NCBI RefSeq assembly: GCF_016595525.1
Contig: NZ_JAENII010000003.1
Coordinates: 186,001-250,000, forward strand
Length of the DNA: 64,000 nt
DNA from: Haloferula rosea
GTDB taxonomy: Bacteria; Verrucomicrobiota; Verrucomicrobiia; Verrucomicrobiales; Akkermansiaceae
Reading direction: 5' to 3'
Shown here: one piece after another, positions 54,923 through 64,000 of the stretch
Layout: every line of letters begins with the position of its first letter
Position numbering within the stretch: position 1 is the first letter of the stretch
Program-made: the position numbers and the translations under genes
Notes under the pieces: generated by a model
Seen by the model: the letters and a program-made list of their open reading frames with translations, nothing else
What the model was told of the DNA's origin: nothing
Databases searched by the model: none

Positions 54923-56383
54923 ATGAACTCCCTTTTCGACTACAACTCCGCGATCAACCGGCGCCAGTTCTTCCGCAAGAACGGGACCGGACTCGGCATG
55001 GCCGCACTTGGTTCGCTTCTTGGCCGACAGGCATTCGGATCGAGTACCCCCACTCCGGACCTGGCATCACTCCAGCACTTCGCCCCCAAGGCCAAGCGGG
55101 CGATCTACATCTCCCTCATCGGAGCCCCATCGCAGCTCGACACCTTCGACTACAAGCCCGAGCTCAAGAAGCGCTTCAAGGAGGACCTCAAGGACTGGCT
55201 CGCCGACCAGGGCGAGCGCCTGACCGGCATGACCTCCGGACAGGCCGCATTCCCTCTCGCTCCCTCGATCTTCAAGTTCGAGCGGCACGGACAGTCCGGT
55301 GCCTACGTCTCCGAGCTCCTGCCGTGGACCGCCAAGATGGTCGATGATCTGTGCATCATCAAATCGATGCACACCGAGGCCATCAACCACGAACCCGCGA
55401 ACCAGCTGATCTACACCGGTTCCATGCAGTCGGGCAAAGCATCCATCGGCTCGTGGCTCTCCTACGGCCTCGGCAGCATGAATGAGGACCTCCCCACCTT
55501 CGTCGTCCTCCATGCCACCCACACCTCGCCCTACGCGAACGTCCAGGCCATCTCGGCAAGGCTCTGGGGATCCGGCTACCTCCCGGGCAAGCACGCCGGC
55601 GTGGCCTTCCGCTCCAAGGGCGATCCGGTCCTCTATCTGAAGGACAGCCCGGGCATCTCGCGCGATCTGCGCCGCTCGATGCTCGACGGTCTGAACGCGA
55701 TGAACCAGAAGACCTACGAAGCCGTGGGAGACCCGTCGATCCAGACGCGCATCCAGCAGTACGAAATGGCCTTCCGCATGCAGGCGAGCGTCCCCGAGCT
55801 CGCCGACTTCTCGGACGAACCCGAGCACATCCACACGCTCTACGGTGAAGATAGTAAGAATCGGGGCACCTTTGCGAACTCCGCGATGATGGCCCGCCGC
55901 CTGTTGGAGCGCGGCACCCGCTTCGTCCAGATCTTCCACCGCGGTTGGGACCAGCACGGCAACCTTCCCCGCGACCTACGCTCCCAATGCAAGGACGTCG
56001 ACCAGGGAGCCTACGGGTTGATCCAGGATCTCAAGCAACGCGGCATGCTCGAAGACACACTGGTCGTCTTCGGCGGTGAGTTCGGCCGGACGGTCTACTG
56101 CCAGGGAGGACTCAGCGAGACCAACTACGGCCGGGACCACCACCCCCGCTGCTTCTCCCTATGGATGGCCGGAGGCGGCATCAAGAGTGGTCAGGTCTAC
56201 GGCGAGACCGATGAGATGAGCTACAACATCGTGGAGAACCCGGTGCACATCCGCGACCTCCACGCGACCATGCTCCATCAGCTCGGTCTCGACCACCAAC
56301 GCCTCACCTACAAATTCCAGGGACTGGACCAGCGCCTCACCGGCGTGGAGCCCGCCAAGGTGGTGAAGGACATCATCGCCTAA
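54923..56383 (+). CDS. DUF1501 family exported protein
   Basis: A 486-residue protein starting at the ATG 54923, 11 bases after the PSD1 stop. The N-terminus [20 protein letters not shown] has a twin-arginine-like motif (RRQFF) so it may be exported by Tat. Family segments include [26 protein letters not shown]-type central blocks replaced by [20 protein letters not shown], then [16 protein letters not shown] and [17 protein letters not shown] near the end. Alkaline-phosphatase-like sulfatase fold is known for the family; function unclear. Always the partner of DUF1549/1553 proteins. Confidence 0.93.
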   Translation: MNSLFDYNSAINRRQFFRKNGTGLGMAALGSLLGRQAFGSSTPTPDLASLQHFAPKAKRAIYISLIGAPSQLDTFDYKPELKKRFKEDLKDWLADQGERLTGMTSGQAAFPLAPSIFKFERHGQSGAYVSELLPWTAKMVDDLCIIKSMHTEAINHEPANQLIYTGSMQSGKASIGSWLSYGLGSMNEDLPTFVVLHATHTSPYANVQAISARLWGSGYLPGKHAGVAFRSKGDPVLYLKDSPGISRDLRRSMLDGLNAMNQKTYEAVGDPSIQTRIQQYEMAFRMQASVPELADFSDEPEHIHTLYGEDSKNRGTFANSAMMARRLLERGTRFVQIFHRGWDQHGNLPRDLRSQCKDVDQGAYGLIQDLKQRGMLEDTLVVFGGEFGRTVYCQGGLSETNYGRDHHPRCFSLWMAGGGIKSGQVYGETDEMSYNIVENPVHIRDLHATMLHQLGLDHQRLTYKFQGLDQRLTGVEPAKVVKDIIA

Positions 56384-56510
56384 CAGACGTTCTGCCCACG
56401 GAATCCGGAACGGCAGTGCTTTCCGCTCACACCCGGTCGGTCTTCACCCCTGAAGCACCGCTACCCTCGACCAGCCCAATGGGGCAAGCCGGCCTCGGTT
56501 TCCGGCGTCC

Positions 56511-57335
56511 TCAGGGGACGATGAAGAACTTCCGCTCGGAGAGGTCGAAGCGGGGGTCGGCGACCAGCGTTCCACTGGGCACCCCCTTCACATCGACGAA
56601 GCGGTTGTTGTAGGGACTGCGGACGAAGCCATCCCAGTCGTTGACCCTCTCGGCCGTCGGGAAGTCGCCACTCAGATCGATGCCCGACAGATCGGAGCCA
56701 CCCCCCTGTTTCTTTTTCTTCCGCTCATCGAACCAGGTGACGATCGGCAACACATACTTCTCCTTCTCCGGCTCGGCCGCGGGGGCTTGAGCGACGGCTT
56801 CCTGCGGAGCCGGGGCCTCCTGGGCATCACCGGCCTGCTGGGATTGTTGCTTCTGCTTCTTCCGGTCATCCCACCACTGGCTGAAGGTACGACGCTGGTT
56901 TCCGCTTTCGGCGACCGGCTGCTGCGGAGCTTGGGCCGCAGGTTGGGGTGCCGATTCCGCGACTTGAGGTTCTGCGGCGGGTTGCTGCGACTCGCCGGCG
57001 GACTTCTTGGCCCTCCGCTCGGCCCACCATTCGGAGACCGTTTGACGGGATCCGGAGTCAGCCGGAGCAGTGGCCGGAGCCTCGGGCTGCGCGGCGGCCT
57101 CTGGGGCTGGCTGGGATGCCGGAGCCGGCTCCTCACCTCCACCCGCCCGCTTCTTCGCCCAGTATTCCTCGAACTCACGCTGAGTCTTGGCCGCGGCGGC
57201 AGCCGGGTCGTTGCTGCCCTCTGTTCCGGAAGATGACGGAACCATCCCGCCCGTGCCACAAGCGGCAAGAAGACCCCCGGCCACCAGACCGAGCGCGAGA
57301 CGTCCACCGCATTTCCAGATCAAAGAACAATTCAT
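56511..57335 (-). CDS. lipoprotein with four Trp/basic repeats
   Basis: A 274-residue lipoprotein (lipobox LAAC at 23-26). Its middle carries four copies of a short motif, about a hydrophobic residue, two variable, one or two aromatic (W/Y/F), then two variable and a basic run: FEEYWAKKRAG (55-65), VSEWWAERRAKK (100-111), FSQWWDDRKKQK (151-162) and IVTWFDERKKKK (198-209). They are separated by Pro/Ala/Gln/Glu linkers of about 35-40 residues. The C-terminus VRSPYNNRFVDVKGVPSGTL to RKFFIVP is a compact conserved-looking domain of Verrucomicrobial lipoproteins. Function unknown; the repeats may bind a polymer or nucleic acid. Confidence 0.75.
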   Translation of the reverse strand: MNCSLIWKCGGRLALGLVAGGLLAACGTGGMVPSSSGTEGSNDPAAAAAKTQREFEEYWAKKRAGGGEEPAPASQPAPEAAAQPEAPATAPADSGSRQTVSEWWAERRAKKSAGESQQPAAEPQVAESAPQPAAQAPQQPVAESGNQRRTFSQWWDDRKKQKQQSQQAGDAQEAPAPQEAVAQAPAAEPEKEKYVLPIVTWFDERKKKKQGGGSDLSGIDLSGDFPTAERVNDWDGFVRSPYNNRFVDVKGVPSGTLVADPRFDLSERKFFIVP

Positions 57336-57457
57336 GGTGCGCAGATCGAGTCCATTCTCCCCCGGATGATCAAGCATATTCCCCGACGTGCCTTGAATCC
57401 CGGATTCCCGGCTGGTCCCGACGCTGCCCTCGTGGCAATTTCCACAAGACCCTCACC

Positions 57458-58411
57458 ATGCTTCGTCCATTTCTCTCACTCGCCCTCATCGGCTCGAACT
57501 TCGCGGACACCATCGAGCGCCTCGATCCCGCTCTCGACGCGATCATTCCCCCAAACGCCGAAGTCGAAACCCTGTGCACCGGGCACGACTGGGCAGAAGG
57601 CCCCGTCTGGGATCAGCAAGGCCAGCGCCTGCTCTTCTCCGACGTCCCACGGAATACGATCTACCAATGGAAGGAGGGCATGGAGCAGGCTGAAGTCTGG
57701 ATGAAACCCTCGGGCTTCACCGGCATCGTCAAGAACCGCCGGGAACCCGGATCCAACGGTCTGGCCTTCGACTCGGCAGGACGCCTCGTCTTCTGCGAAC
57801 ATGGGGACCGCCGGGTCTCTATCCTCACTTGCCAGGGAGGAAAGCGGACGCTCGCCGATTCCTACCAAGGCAAACGCTTCAATTCCCCCAACGATCTGAC
57901 CTTCGCCAAAAATGGCGACATCTACTTCACGGATCCACCGTACGGGCTCCCCAGGAAGGACCAGAAGGCATTTCAGGAGCTCCCCTACTGCGGGGTATTC
58001 CGGCTCACTCCCGAGGGAAAAGTCACGCTCCTCGACCAATCGTTGGAACGCCCCAACGGCATCGCCCTTTCCCCCGATGAGACCCTTCTCTACGTCAACA
58101 ATTCGCACGGCCCCCGGCCCGTGATCACCGCCTTTCCGGTCAAGCCGGACCACACGCTCGACACCGGCCGCGTGTTCTTCGACATGAAAGGGCTCGATGG
58201 TCCGGGTTCGCCGGACGGGCTCAAGGTCGACCCGCAGGGCAACGTCTTCACGACCGGCCCGGACGGACTGCTCATCATCAACCCGGAGGGCAAGCTGATC
58301 GGACGCGTCCGCTGCGGCCGGGCCACCGCCAACGTCGCCTTCGGAGATGATGGCAGGTGCTTGTTCCTCACTTCCAAGGACCGCCTGCTGCGGATTCAGC
58401 TGAAGCCGTAG
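57458..58411 (+). CDS. SMP-30/gluconolactonase-type beta-propeller enzyme
   Basis: A 317-residue protein from the ATG at 57458, preceded by a signal peptide-like LRPFLSLALIGSNFA. Family motifs: AEGPVWDQQGQRLLFSDVPR near residues 46-65, RRVSILTCQGGKRTLADSYQ and FNSPNDLTFAKNGDIYFTDPPYG, then ERPNGIALSPDETLLYVNNS and PDGLKVDPQGNVFTTGPDG. It should be a calcium-dependent lactonase acting on a sugar lactone or related ester outside the cytoplasm. Followed by a terminator shared with fusA. Confidence 0.9.
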   Translation: MLRPFLSLALIGSNFADTIERLDPALDAIIPPNAEVETLCTGHDWAEGPVWDQQGQRLLFSDVPRNTIYQWKEGMEQAEVWMKPSGFTGIVKNRREPGSNGLAFDSAGRLVFCEHGDRRVSILTCQGGKRTLADSYQGKRFNSPNDLTFAKNGDIYFTDPPYGLPRKDQKAFQELPYCGVFRLTPEGKVTLLDQSLERPNGIALSPDETLLYVNNSHGPRPVITAFPVKPDHTLDTGRVFFDMKGLDGPGSPDGLKVDPQGNVFTTGPDGLLIINPEGKLIGRVRCGRATANVAFGDDGRCLFLTSKDRLLRIQLKP

Positions 58412-58457
58412 TCGCGGCGACGTCGGGCGCTCTCCTACCAGACCCAACGACCAAAGA

Positions 58458-58489
58458 AAAACCCGTCGCCCTTTCGGACGACGGGTTTT
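58458..58489. terminator. bidirectional terminator
   Basis: Eleven-base perfect stem AAAACCCGTCG/CGACGGGTTTT with a ten-base loop. Both sides give a T tract, so it serves the lactonase gene (plus) and fusA (minus). Confidence 0.9.
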
Positions 58490-58513
58490 GTGATTCTTCA
58501 ACGAGCGGTCGGC

Positions 58514-60637
<2,124 letters not shown>

Positions 60638-60783
60638 GGCGTCGGTAGTGGTTGATTTCGAAGCGATCAGCTCGCAGAGCCGCGAATTGCTATCCACCTC
60701 GACGGATTTGGCAACCCCGGACTCCGGAAAATGGGCCATTTTCGAGGAACATGCCGCTGCCACCCCCGGTGCAGCAAAGAAAT

Positions 60784-60819
60784 CAGCCGGAGATCCCCTT
60801 TGTGGAAGGGACGTCCGGC
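60784..60819 (-). terminator. hairpin after dps
   Basis: On the minus strand AGCCGGACGTCCC pairs with GGGATCTCCGGCT (two mismatched positions) around a ten-base loop and is followed by GATTTCTTT. It separates dps from fusA. Confidence 0.55.
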
Positions 60820-60890
60820 TGGCGATTTCGGACCGTCGGCGCGCAACGACACGCCGACCAACGGTCCACTCGGCGGGAGATTCCGCCTGC

Positions 60891-61343
60891 TCAGTTCCCG
60901 AGGAAGGAGCGGAGCATCCACAGAGTCTTCTCGTGCACCTGCGTGCGAGCAATCATCAGATCCTCGGACTCGTGGTCGGATGCCTCCGCCGCGGCGGCCC
61001 GCGCCTTGCCCAGGTCACCGACCAGCTTCTCATTGGCGCGGATCAGGTGGGCCACCATCTCCTCCGCGGGTGCATCCTCGGCAATCTCGGCGATGCCGGA
61101 CATCTTCGCCAGAGTCTCCAGACCTCCCGGCGCGAGGCTCCCCAGGGCCCGAATGCGCTCCGCGATCTCATCCGTCGCCACAAACAACTCGGTGTACTGA
61201 GCCTCGAAGGCATTGTGCAGGGTGAAGAAGGACGGACCACGCACGTTCCAGTGGCAGACATGGGTCAGGCCGATGATGGCATAGCAGTCGGCAACGACCT
61301 GGCGGAGGGCTTCTACAACGGGAGTCTTGTCTAGATTGCTCAT
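60891..61343 (-). CDS. dps: Dps-family ferritin-like DNA-binding protein
   Basis: A 150-residue Dps protein: [20 protein letters not shown], then [20 protein letters not shown] (ferroxidase-site histidines and acidic residues) and [20 protein letters not shown]. These proteins form twelve-subunit shells that oxidise and store iron and protect DNA during stress. Upstream of fusA, with a terminator between. The ATG at 61343 is chosen (the frame has an ATG two codons earlier). Confidence 0.93.
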   Translation of the reverse strand: MSNLDKTPVVEALRQVVADCYAIIGLTHVCHWNVRGPSFFTLHNAFEAQYTELFVATDEIAERIRALGSLAPGGLETLAKMSGIAEIAEDAPAEEMVAHLIRANEKLVGDLGKARAAAAEASDHESEDLMIARTQVHEKTLWMLRSFLGN

Positions 61344-61473
61344 TACCACCCTACGTCGAACGCATCCCCGGCCCTGTCAACCGATCGCTTGGTGGAAGCG
61401 ACCCCGGGAGCACTCCAACGACGCCCCCCTCACAGACTCCCCTTGCGTTGCCGAGCTACCCGGTGGCACGATC

Positions 61474-61878
61474 ATGCCCATGATCCAATCCGGCATCCTG
61501 AATCCCCACGTCCTCGATCTGGTCGCACGCATCCGCCACACCAACACCCTGGTGATCTCCGACTGGGCCTTCCCCTTCTGGCCCCAGATTGAAACCGTGG
61601 ACATCAGTCTAACGCATGGCATCCCCACCGTCCTCGATGTCCTCGATCTGCTGAAACAGAACTTCAAGATCGGCCAAATCTGGCAGGCCGAGGAGTTCAC
61701 CACCAACAACTCGGCGGAAACCATCGCACGCTTCGACAGCAGCTTCGCGGAAATCCCCGACATTGCCGTCGCTCGGCTGCCCCACATCGATTTCAAGAAG
61801 CAGGTCCCCCAGGCGATCGGACTCATCCGCACCGGCGACCCGACTCCCTACGGCAACATCATCCTCGAGTCCGCCTGA
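61474..61878 (+). CDS. RbsD/FucU-family sugar mutarotase
   Basis: A 134-residue protein from ATG 61474. PMIQSGILNPHVLDLVARIR followed by HTNTLVISDWAFPFWP is the RbsD/FucU pattern; such proteins interconvert pyranose anomers or forms of ribose or fucose. It starts a tightly packed operon: the stop TGA and the next ATG share one base. The sugar is not known. Confidence 0.88.
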   Translation: MPMIQSGILNPHVLDLVARIRHTNTLVISDWAFPFWPQIETVDISLTHGIPTVLDVLDLLKQNFKIGQIWQAEEFTTNNSAETIARFDSSFAEIPDIAVARLPHIDFKKQVPQAIGLIRTGDPTPYGNIILESA

Positions 61879-62690
61879 TGAAAACCGCCATCACCCTGAG
61901 CCGGGTCGAGGAAGCCGCTTCCGGCCCCTTCGTTTTTCATCAGGAACTGCCCGACGGCTTCGCCCGGGCGGCCCACCATGGCTACGACTCCGTCGAGCTG
62001 TTCCTCCCGGGACCCACCGCCGTGTCGGCTTCCGAAATCAAGACCCTCCAAGAGGAACACGGGCTCGGCATCGCCGCCGTTGGCACCGGTGCCGGACTTG
62101 TCAGACACGGGCTCTCGCTCACTGATCCGGATGCAGGCATTCGCCAAGCCGCCCTCCAGTTCATTCAGGAGATGGTTGAACTGGGCGGGAGTCTCAAGGC
62201 TCCAGCCATCCTCGGATCGATGCAGGGAAAATGGGGTGGCACAATCCGCCGCGAGCAGGCGCTCGATTGGCTCGCCGAGGCCTTGGCCACGATCGGTGAC
62301 ACCGCCTCCAAGCACGGCGTGCCCTTCATCTACGAACCCCTCAACCGCTACGAAACGAACCTGCTGAACCAGGTTGGGCAAGCTGCGGAGTGGATCACGG
62401 AGCTCGGACTCCAGAACATCGTCATCCTCGCCGACATGTTCCACATGAACATCGAGGAAACCGACATGGCCCGCGCCATCCAAAACGGTGGCGACCTCAT
62501 CGGCCACGTGCATTTCGCCGACTCGAATCGCCACGCCATGGGATTCGGTCACAGCCAGCCGCTTCCCGTGATCGAGGCCCTCAAGGCGATCGGCTACAAC
62601 GGCTACCTGTCCGCCGAGATCTTCCCCCTGCCCGATGCCGACCAGGCCGCGGCCCAGACGATTCAAACCATCCACACCCTCCTCTCATGA
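61878..62690 (+). CDS. TIM-barrel sugar isomerase/epimerase (hydroxypyruvate-isomerase-like)
   Basis: A 270-residue xylose-isomerase-like TIM-barrel protein. It has the patterns RAAHHGYDSVELFLPGP, VPFIYEPLNRYETNLLNQVG (metal-binding Glu in YEPLNR), NIVILADMFHMNIEETDMA and IGHVHFADSNRHAMGFGHSQ. Members isomerise or epimerise small sugars or hydroxypyruvate with a divalent metal. Overlaps the preceding RbsD gene by one base (TGATG) and the next gene by ATGA, so the three are coupled. Confidence 0.88.
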   Translation: MKTAITLSRVEEAASGPFVFHQELPDGFARAAHHGYDSVELFLPGPTAVSASEIKTLQEEHGLGIAAVGTGAGLVRHGLSLTDPDAGIRQAALQFIQEMVELGGSLKAPAILGSMQGKWGGTIRREQALDWLAEALATIGDTASKHGVPFIYEPLNRYETNLLNQVGQAAEWITELGLQNIVILADMFHMNIEETDMARAIQNGGDLIGHVHFADSNRHAMGFGHSQPLPVIEALKAIGYNGYLSAEIFPLPDADQAAAQTIQTIHTLLS

Positions 62691-63625
62691 ACACGCGCCC
62701 CTTGGGAAAATCCGGAATCCAGCTCCCCGTGCTTGGCTTCGGCGCCTCATCGCTGGGCCAGGAATTCCGGCAGGTCCGGCTCGATGAAGCCCTGGAGGCG
62801 GTCCACACCGCCCTCGATCTCGGGATCAACCTCATCGACACCTCGCCATTCTACGGTCGCGGCATGTCGGAGGTTCTGCTCGGCGTCGCCCTGCGCGATG
62901 TCCCCCGCGATACCTATCAGCTCTGCACCAAGCTCGGCCGCTACACCGACCGCCACTTCGATTTCTCCGCCCGCCGTGTCGAGGAGTCCGTCCACACCTC
63001 GCTCCAGAGGCTGGGCACCGACCATGTGGAAATCCTGCTCCTGCACGATGTCGAGTTCGTCCCGCTCCCGCAGATCTGGGAGGAAACCCTGCCCGCCGTG
63101 CTCAAGCTCAAGGAGCAAGGAAAGGTCCGCGCCGTCGGCTTCTCCTGCTACCCGATGAAGACCTTCCATACCGTCCTCGACCACGTCGCCGACGAGATCG
63201 ACTGCATCCTCTCCTACAACCGCTACACACTGCAGAACACCACTCTGGTCGACCAGTTGCTGCCCCGGTTGAAGGACAAGGGCCTCGGCGTGATGAATGC
63301 CGGACCCTTCTCGGCACGCCTGCTCACCCGCACCGGACCACCGGAGTGGGTGAAGGAACCGGATGATGTGAAACAAGCCGCCGTCGCCGCCACGAAGCTC
63401 TGCGACGAGCACGGCGTCGACATCGCCCAGCTCGCCCTCCAGTTCTCCTGCGCCCACCAAGACCTCGCCACCTGCATCGCCGGATCCGCAAATCCCGACA
63501 ATGTCCGCAAGTGGGCCGAATGGATCGATCAGCCGATCCCGGAAGACCTCCTGCGGGCCGTCCGCCTGATCTTTGAACCCGTCTTGAATCAAGGCCACCA
63601 GGAAGGGCTTCCCGAGAACAACTGA
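62687..63625 (+). CDS. aldo/keto reductase (galactose/fucose-dehydrogenase-like)
   Basis: A 312-residue NAD(P)-dependent oxidoreductase from the ATG at 62687, overlapping the previous stop (ATGA). The catalytic tetrad positions are visible: Asp and Tyr in LIDTSPFYGRGMSE, Lys in LCTKLGRY and His in EILLLHDVEF. The pattern is close to L-galactose dehydrogenase or L-fucose dehydrogenase-like AKRs. Together with the RbsD/FucU and TIM-barrel genes it suggests oxidation of a (deoxy)hexose. Exact substrate unknown. Confidence 0.9.
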   Translation: MNTRPLGKSGIQLPVLGFGASSLGQEFRQVRLDEALEAVHTALDLGINLIDTSPFYGRGMSEVLLGVALRDVPRDTYQLCTKLGRYTDRHFDFSARRVEESVHTSLQRLGTDHVEILLLHDVEFVPLPQIWEETLPAVLKLKEQGKVRAVGFSCYPMKTFHTVLDHVADEIDCILSYNRYTLQNTTLVDQLLPRLKDKGLGVMNAGPFSARLLTRTGPPEWVKEPDDVKQAAVAATKLCDEHGVDIAQLALQFSCAHQDLATCIAGSANPDNVRKWAEWIDQPIPEDLLRAVRLIFEPVLNQGHQEGLPENN

Positions 63626-63632
63626 CGCTCCC

Positions 63633-64000
63633 ATGTTCGGTCTGTTCAAGAAACCCACGAAGCCTCCACTCACATCCCCGGTGGTGGATCTCGCACGATT
63701 CAGCCTCGACGACCTGCGCATCGGGCAGCCGGTTCCCACCGACTCACCATACCACCCTCACTTCCTTCCCTCACCGGATGAACCCGGCGCCACCCGCTAC
63801 CACAATCCGCGATCCGGATTGGAGCTCACGACGAAGGATGGCGTGGTGGACAGCATCTTCCTCGCTCTGCGAAAATTCTCCGGACGCCTCGCCCGTGACG
63901 GCCAGCCTCTCGACATCCGGCATGAGAGCACCGAACTCGAAGTCGCGACCGAGTTCGGAGAACCCTACTGGAAGGATGTGTCCGACCCGCTTGAGGTCAT
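63633..64000 (+). CDS. unknown protein, 5' part, runs out of the window
   Basis: Starts with an ATG 7 bases after the aldo/keto reductase stop and stays open for the remaining 122 codons. It begins MFGLFKKPTKPPLTSPVVDL and has segments such as ATRYHNPRSGLELTTKDGVV and LARDGQPLDIRHESTELEVA. No signal peptide or membrane segment and no family recognised. Same strand and small gap suggest it belongs to the sugar-enzyme operon. Confidence 0.7.
   Translation, partial: MFGLFKKPTKPPLTSPVVDLARFSLDDLRIGQPVPTDSPYHPHFLPSPDEPGATRYHNPRSGLELTTKDGVVDSIFLALRKFSGRLARDGQPLDIRHESTELEVATEFGEPYWKDVSDPLEV

Overview
This is a dense stretch of bacterial chromosome, GC-rich with strong G/C preference at third codon positions, and it looks like a member of the Verrucomicrobiota (probably the Verrucomicrobiales; genus not determinable from this window). 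The pointers are the paired PSD1 (cytochrome-C-like/DUF1549/DUF1553) and DUF1501 genes shared mainly with Planctomycetes, a PEP-CTERM exported protein, frequent GTG/TTG starts, a MoxR-DUF58-BatA-VWA operon, and a core gene set (ffh, pnp-rpsO, smpB, rpoZ, clpB, fusA, ndk, ilvC) typical of a free-living Gram-negative with an outer membrane (LolA-like, PqiABC, AsmA-like, lipoproteins). No rRNA, tRNA, CRISPR array, phage or insertion sequence was recognised.

Layout. 0.3-8.2 kb: MoxR/DUF58/BatA/VWA operon, interrupted by a four-helix-bundle gene flanked by imperfect inverted repeats, then a polysaccharide deacetylase. 8.3-19.3 kb: ffh; a small accessory island on the minus strand (membrane protein, Imm21-like protein, NlpC/P60-like lipoprotein); RNA-modification and RNA-processing enzymes (RluE-like, RppH-like, RsmB); AsmA-like protein, SufT, UDP-glucose dehydrogenase and several microproteins. 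19.5-28.5 kb: pnp-rpsO, a PEP-CTERM protein, a PlsC-type acyltransferase, two secreted zinc metalloproteases that share a duplicated upstream segment, smpB-rpoZ. 28.7-39 kb: DUF3147, a possible lysozyme-like lipoprotein, a pqiA1-pqiA2-pqiB-pqiC operon with PqiA split in two, ndk, a BASS transporter, a YtqB/MnmM-like methyltransferase, ilvC and an MFS sugar transporter. 39-51 kb: clpB; a deoB-deoA-(putative membrane-anchored PD-(D/E)XK protein) operon; tandem YbjQ proteins; LolA-like; a BlaI/M56 regulatory pair with a candidate double operator; a DASS-type anion transporter. 51.6-64 kb: PSD1-DUF1501 pair, a lipoprotein with four Trp/basic repeats, an SMP-30-type lactonase, fusA, dps, and a tightly overlapping sugar-enzyme operon (RbsD/FucU, TIM-barrel isomerase, aldo/keto reductase) that runs into the window edge.

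Most promising for follow-up: (i) the nuclease-like membrane protein translationally coupled to deoxynucleoside phosphorolysis genes; (ii) the duplicated and decaying acyltransferase 5' end that places the same upstream region before two different metalloprotease genes; (iii) the NlpC/P60-Imm21-like pair; (iv) the Trp/basic repeat lipoprotein; (v) two TGCT-N8-AGCA dyads in the divergent region of the BlaI-type regulator.
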